Notes under the pieces: model-generated
Database searches by the model: none
Told to the model about the DNA's origin: nothing
What the model saw: the letters and a program-made list of their open reading frames with translations, nothing else
Part shown: positions 5,049 through 6,030 of the stretch, one piece after another
How positions within the stretch are numbered: the first letter of the stretch is position 1
Layout of the letters: each line of letters begins with the position of its first letter
NCBI GenBank assembly: GCA_016927675.1
Contig: JAFGMF010000184.1
Coordinates: 1-6,030 of the forward strand
Length of the DNA: 6,030 nt
Reading direction: 5' to 3'
Source: Candidatus Cloacimonadota bacterium
GTDB lineage: Bacteria > Cloacimonadota > Cloacimonadia > Cloacimonadales > TCS61
Program-made: the position numbers and the translations under genes

Positions 5049-5798
5049 ATGGAAAAGATAGCAGTAAGGCTTGGCGAAATTTCCGGAGGTAAAATACTCG
5101 ATATCGCTACTGGCAAGGGTGAATTTGTTCACCTATTAGCATCCACATTAAAAAATTTCACGGAGATCATTGGAATTGATACCTCGGATTTCATGCTGGA
5201 ACTGGCAAAAAAGAATTTATCTGATAACAGGATAAAATTCATAAATATGGATGCAAAAAATCTACAGTTTGCCGATCAAAATTTTAACATTGTCTCAATA
5301 TCAAATTCACTTCATCATTTTAATAATCTGAAAGAGATAATGGATGAGATGAAAAGAATTCTCAAGCCGGACGGATTCTTTATTGTCAACGAAATGTATT
5401 GCGATGAAGATCAATCCGAAGCTCAGAAAAATCATATTTCACTTCATCACTGGTGCAGTGAAATAGATACCAGACAGGGGATAATTCATAAACGGACTTA
5501 TACCAGAAATCAGATAAAAAAGATTTTACAGGAAACTGATCTGAAGGACGTAGAGATTTACGATTATACTTTTCCGATGGAAAATTCGCATGACCCTGAG
5601 ATAATAACCAGATTATGGGAAACAATAGACAAATACATCGAAAAAATCTCTACACATCCGGATTATTTAGCTCTCAAACAACAGGGAGAATTACTGAAAG
5701 AAAATTTAAATCTGGTCGGATTCGCTCCGGCATCTATCTTATTAATAATTGCCAGAAAAAGTAAAGGGAGGTTTTCGTGGCTCAAAAGAAAACATTGA
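5049..5798 (+). CDS. Class I SAM-dependent methyltransferase (Methyltransf_11/25-like)
   Basis: Transfers a methyl group from S-adenosylmethionine to an unidentified small molecule or other substrate; it is 249 residues and cytoplasmic. Motif I is ILDIATGKGEF (16-26), the SAM-binding glycine loop. The acidic residue that binds the SAM ribose is D44 in IIGIDTS (40-46). MDAKNL (67-72) carries the adenine-side Asp, NIVSISNSLHHF (80-91) is motif II, and RILKPDGFFIVNEM (103-116) is motif III. After the Rossmann core comes a C-terminal part with HHW (133-135), a conserved-looking IDTRQGIIHKRTYT (139-152) and a helical tail ending in basic residues. Only 15 residues precede motif I, shorter than many relatives, but an in-frame stop at 5034-5036 rules out a longer ATG start. 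GGGAG at 5038-5042, 6 nt before ATG 5049, is a good ribosome site. Its last 22 nt overlap the next gene. Confidence 0.93.
   Translation: MEKIAVRLGEISGGKILDIATGKGEFVHLLASTLKNFTEIIGIDTSDFMLELAKKNLSDNRIKFINMDAKNLQFADQNFNIVSISNSLHHFNNLKEIMDEMKRILKPDGFFIVNEMYCDEDQSEAQKNHISLHHWCSEIDTRQGIIHKRTYTRNQIKKILQETDLKDVEIYDYTFPMENSHDPEIITRLWETIDKYIEKISTHPDYLALKQQGELLKENLNLVGFAPASILLIIARKSKGRFSWLKRKH
5764..5771 (+). promoter_or_regulatory. Strong internal ribosome site for the amidohydrolase
   Basis: AAGGGAGG lies inside the end of the methyltransferase gene, 5 nt before GTG 5777. It fixes the GTG as start and indicates translational coupling of the two genes. Confidence 0.7.
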
Positions 5799-6030
5799 TT
5801 TTCAAAGCCAGCATTCTATACGATGGGATAAACAAGTCATCCGATAAATACGTAATCGTAGAAGACGGCTTGATCACAGAAATAACAGCCAAACCTGTCA
5901 AGGCTGATTACACTGGGATATTAACTCCTGCTTTTATTGATCCACATTCTCACATTGGTCTGGACAGAGAAGGTGAACCCTGGCAGGAATCAGAAGTTAA
6001 CGACCATATTGACCAGATCAACCCCTTGAA
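5777..6030 (+). CDS. Amidohydrolase-family protein, N-terminal part only
   Basis: Starts at GTG 5777 and runs off the window after 84 complete codons. The N-terminus has the typical small beta-sandwich of the amidohydrolase superfamily: LIFKASILYDG (7-17), then VIVEDGLITEI (26-36). Next comes the strand TPAFIDPHSHIGL (50-62) entering the barrel, where H57 and H59 form the HxH metal site. The segment after HxH (DREGEPWQESEVNDHIDQINP, 63-83) resembles COG1228-type amidohydrolases related to imidazolonepropionase, in which an acidic stretch is followed by an INP-like motif. It should be a cytoplasmic metal-dependent hydrolase acting on a C-N bond; its substrate cannot be told from this fragment. 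The start overlaps the methyltransferase end by 22 nt in another frame, with a strong ribosome site, so the two are probably made together. The remaining metal ligands lie beyond the window. Confidence 0.88.
   Translation, partial: MAQKKTLIFKASILYDGINKSSDKYVIVEDGLITEITAKPVKADYTGILTPAFIDPHSHIGLDREGEPWQESEVNDHIDQINPL

Noticed and set aside
4997..5092. 31-codon frame beginning with ATG 4997 and overlapping the methyltransferase start
   Set aside because: It has no ribosome site, its basic product resembles nothing known, and most of its length overlaps the methyltransferase region in another frame. It is also not a displaced N-terminus of the methyltransferase.

Overview
The window is a bacterial chromosome segment with every supported gene on the + strand, fairly AT-rich by eye (not computed), with Shine-Dalgarno-type ribosome sites and a mix of ATG, GTG and TTG starts. 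Gene content and protein style suggest a Gram-negative anaerobe of the FCB group or a candidate phylum such as Cloacimonadota. That placement is an impression from protein style and is weakly supported.

Layout. (1) 3-753: the end of a reading frame that enters from outside the window and encodes an FKBP-type peptidyl-prolyl isomerase, followed 25 nt later by a small two-helix membrane protein. (2) 754-1016: a 263-nt non-coding gap with imperfect hairpins. (3) 1017-2327: a cytoplasmic M48-type zinc peptidase (HEIGH) with a C-terminal TerB-like helical domain. (4) 2328-2503: a leader region with two overlapping, mutually exclusive inverted repeats. (5) 2504-3223: an exported or anchored sulfite-oxidase-fold (PF00174-type) protein with Ser where the family normally has the molybdenum-binding Cys, and without a twin-arginine signal. 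(6) 3291-4802: an ECF sigma factor followed by a single-pass membrane protein with a DUF4384-like extracytoplasmic domain, a likely sigma/regulator pair, ending in a candidate weak intrinsic terminator. (7) 4803-5048: an AT-rich gap with a dyad, short direct repeats and a plausible promoter. (8) 5049-6030: a class I SAM methyltransferase overlapping by 22 nt the start of an amidohydrolase that runs off the window.

How the genes may work together. The clearest modules are the sigma/membrane-regulator pair and the translationally overlapped methyltransferase-amidohydrolase pair. The FKBP, the M48-TerB protein, the sulfite-oxidase-fold protein and the ECF system would suit protein quality control and envelope sensing, but the sequence does not prove that they cooperate. 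I see no tRNA, rRNA, CRISPR array, transposon or integrase. The best candidates for something new are the Ser-substituted sulfite-oxidase-fold protein and the cysteine-free DUF4384 partner of the sigma factor.
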